DNA of 7,974 nt, from the NCBI GenBank assembly GCA_025980505.1, contig JAICXI010000059.1:1-7974 (forward strand), read 5' to 3'. The notes under the pieces are model-generated. The model had not been told where the DNA came from. It made no database searches and saw only the letters and a program-made list of their open reading frames with translations. The DNA is from a bacterium (lineage in GTDB: Bacteria > Oederibacteriota > Muellerivitia > Muellerivitales > Muellerivitaceae). Numbering within the stretch: the stretch's first letter is position 1; every line of letters starts with the position of its first letter. Below are positions 6,170-7,974 of the stretch, one piece after another. The translations under genes were made by a program, and so were the position numbers.

Positions 6170-7974
6170 ATGAAAGAATCCTATTTTCCGACAGGCAATG
6201 AATACGCGGCCTTGCCGACCATCCGTCAAAAAGACGCGGCTTTGGAACAAGTGAACGTCCTTCACATGGGAACCAACGGCCTGCTGGCCTTTTCCGGGGA
6301 CTCCCTCCCTTTCCTGGCGCCCCGGTTGATGGTGAACGACGAAGAAGTCCTCCTGGAAGGGCGGCTGGAGTGGGAAAGGGAGGCCGATTGGCTGCCCAAG
6401 TTCAAGATGACGGGGGACCCCTTGGAATTGGAAGGGGTTTATTTTTGCCCGCCGGGTGAAAGGGGGTTCGTGCTCTCCCTGAAGGTCACCAACCGCTCTT
6501 CCGCCCCGGTTTACTGCGGCTTGGCGGCGGATTTGAACTGGAAGTCCCTCCTGCACAGCATTAACGTCACCAAACCCTTGAGGGGCGACCGGTTCCTGGT
6601 GGCCAGGACCTGGGAGGACATGCCGGCCTTGGAATTCCGTTCCCCGTCGCCCTTGGTGTCGCTGGCGCCCTATCCCCCGGACAAGACGAGCCGGTTTTTC
6701 TTCCGCAAGGGGCTGCAGGCCCTGAATCCCGCGGGCCGGGAAACCCTGGTGGGCGAGGGGGACAGCCTGGTGCTGCATTGGCTCCAGTCCAGGCAAGTGA
6801 AACCCAACGAAGCCTGGGAAGCCTTCTTTTACTTCGGCCTTGGGATGGACGAGATCGGCGCCTTTGCCGTGGCCCGCGAGTTCCAGCGGACGGGGGGGAG
6901 GGCCCTCCATCAACAAACCCTTCAATGGCTGGAAGGGAAGCGCCGGAAGACCAAGGAACCGTCGCTGGACTCCCGCATGAACTTGAACGCCTTTTTCAAC
7001 CGCTTTTACGCCACCGGAGTCACCCTGGACACGGAAGAAGTAGTTTGCCTTACTTCCCGAAGCCCCCGCTATTACGTGAGCGGCGCCTATTGGGACCGGG
7101 ACACGCTGCTTTGGTCCTTCCCCTCGATCCTGTCGCTGGACCCGGGGTGGGCGAAGAAGGTGCTGGATTACGCCTTCCGCCGGCAGGCCGCCAACTTCGG
7201 CGTGCATAGCCGGTACCTTTCGGGCGCCGTTTTGGAACCGGGGTTCGAGTTGGATGAGCTTTGCGCCCCGGTGATCGCCTTGCGGAGCTACCTGGAAGCC
7301 ACCCGGGACTTTTCCTTTTTAGCCCGGGCGGACGTGAGGGAAAGCCTCGGCCGGTTTGAAAAGGAACTGGCCGGCCGGAAACATCCCAAGAAGAACCTTT
7401 ATCAAACCTGGCTTTTGCCGTCCGACGACCCCTGGCCCCAACGTTATGTGACCTACGACAACGTCCTGGTCTGGCGGGCGCTGCTGGACCTGGCCACGAT
7501 CTACCGTTGGGACAAAAACCCCATCCAGGCGCGCAAACGCACCCTCCAAGCCGGGGACGTGAAAGCCGCCGTCCTGCGGCATTGCACCAGCCCCGGGCCG
7601 AAGGGCCGGCTTTTCGCCTGGTCGGTGGACCCGGACGTCAAGGGAAGCGCCATGCTTTACGACGAACCGCCGGGCAGCTTGTTGCTCTTGCCCCATTACG
7701 GTTTTTGCAAGGTTTCCTATCCGGTATGGAAGCGCACCCGGGACTGGATCTATTCCGCCGAGTACCCCTACTCTTTCGCGGGAAAAAGCTTCGAGGAGGT
7801 GGGTTGCGGCCACGCCGCCCATCCCTGGGTCCTGGCGTCGGTCAACAGCCTTTTGGCCGGGCAAAAGGAAAGGGCCCTCAAGTTTCTCAAGTCGGCCCGG
7901 ATGGATAACGGCATCGCCTGCGAGTCGGTGGATGAGGAAACGGGGGAGTCGGCCACGGGCGACGCCTTCGCCAC
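6170..7974 (+). CDS. GH125-type glycoside hydrolase ((alpha/alpha)6 barrel) with N-terminal beta-rich domain; 3' end outside window
   Basis: The frame from ATG 6170 is open to the window edge: 601 residues without a stop. The C-terminal half matches, in order, landmarks I recall of family GH125 (exo-alpha-1,6-mannosidases): YWDRDT at 307-312 (family WLRDS), ELDEL at 360-364 (YEVDSL), LPSDDPW near 416-422 (the SDD motif region of the general acid), DEPPGSLL at 498-505 (DDPNVPSLL), a YPYSFAG...GCGHAAHPW block (NPYFYQG...GLGSSHT), and CES at 584-586 (HES, Glu as general base). Residues 1 to about 270 are extra relative to ordinary GH125 enzymes and look beta-rich, as in N-terminal sandwich domains of GH15/GH63/GH65 enzymes. 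No signal peptide or membrane segment is seen, so it is probably cytoplasmic. The start has AAAAGGGG just upstream (6158-6165, spacing 4); an in-frame ATG at 6137 is possible, but its GGAAGGG is too close. By homology only some tens of residues are missing. Substrate is unproven. Confidence 0.8.
   Translation, partial: MKESYFPTGNEYAALPTIRQKDAALEQVNVLHMGTNGLLAFSGDSLPFLAPRLMVNDEEVLLEGRLEWEREADWLPKFKMTGDPLELEGVYFCPPGERGFVLSLKVTNRSSAPVYCGLAADLNWKSLLHSINVTKPLRGDRFLVARTWEDMPALEFRSPSPLVSLAPYPPDKTSRFFFRKGLQALNPAGRETLVGEGDSLVLHWLQSRQVKPNEAWEAFFYFGLGMDEIGAFAVAREFQRTGGRALHQQTLQWLEGKRRKTKEPSLDSRMNLNAFFNRFYATGVTLDTEEVVCLTSRSPRYYVSGAYWDRDTLLWSFPSILSLDPGWAKKVLDYAFRRQAANFGVHSRYLSGAVLEPGFELDELCAPVIALRSYLEATRDFSFLARADVRESLGRFEKELAGRKHPKKNLYQTWLLPSDDPWPQRYVTYDNVLVWRALLDLATIYRWDKNPIQARKRTLQAGDVKAAVLRHCTSPGPKGRLFAWSVDPDVKGSAMLYDEPPGSLLLLPHYGFCKVSYPVWKRTRDWIYSAEYPYSFAGKSFEEVGCGHAAHPWVLASVNSLLAGQKERALKFLKSARMDNGIACESVDEETGESATGDAFA

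Noticed and set aside
6056..7207. 383-codon open frame on the - strand opposite the glycosidase
   Set aside because: The + strand frame carries ordered GH125 motifs, while this one has none.

Overview
The window is GC-rich and densely coding, with every recognisable gene on the + strand. It suggests a Gram-negative bacterium: one gene encodes a secreted beta-barrel-type protein ending in phenylalanine, and another encodes a PTS Enzyme I. The mix (Enzyme I, archaeal-type bifunctional PGI/PMI isomerase, TraF_2-like outer-membrane protein, TMEM260/DUF2723-type membrane protein, GH125-type glycosidase) is typical of deep-branching or uncultured lineages. I cannot assign a phylum from sequence alone.

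Layout: (1) 1-991, the C-terminal part of ptsI, entering from the left. (2) 1093-2160, a bifunctional phosphoglucose/phosphomannose isomerase. (3) 2161-2424, an intergenic region almost filled by a 162-bp MITE-like element (2239-2400) with perfect 22-bp terminal inverted repeats, a palindromic interior and an 8-bp direct repeat on each side. (4) 2425-3873, an exported outer-membrane beta-barrel protein. (5) 3958-6074, a polytopic DUF2723/TMEM260-like glycosyltransferase with C-terminal TPRs. Its frame is broken by an apparent one-base loss near 5847, so the TPR tail lies in another frame. (6) 6170-7974, a GH125-type (alpha/alpha)6-barrel glycosidase with an unusual N-terminal domain of about 250 residues, running off the right edge.

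How the genes may fit together: Enzyme I starts PEP-dependent sugar phosphorylation (or regulatory phosphorelay), and the isomerase interconverts glucose-6-P, fructose-6-P and mannose-6-P. The DUF2723 protein belongs to a family whose characterised eukaryotic member transfers mannose to proteins, and GH125 enzymes remove alpha-mannose. A shared mannose theme is therefore plausible, but it is inferred from family membership and gene order only.

The most notable signals are the MITE-like element just upstream of the outer-membrane gene, the frameshift inside a TPR, and the domain-extended GH125 protein. I found no tRNA, rRNA, CRISPR array or phage genes.
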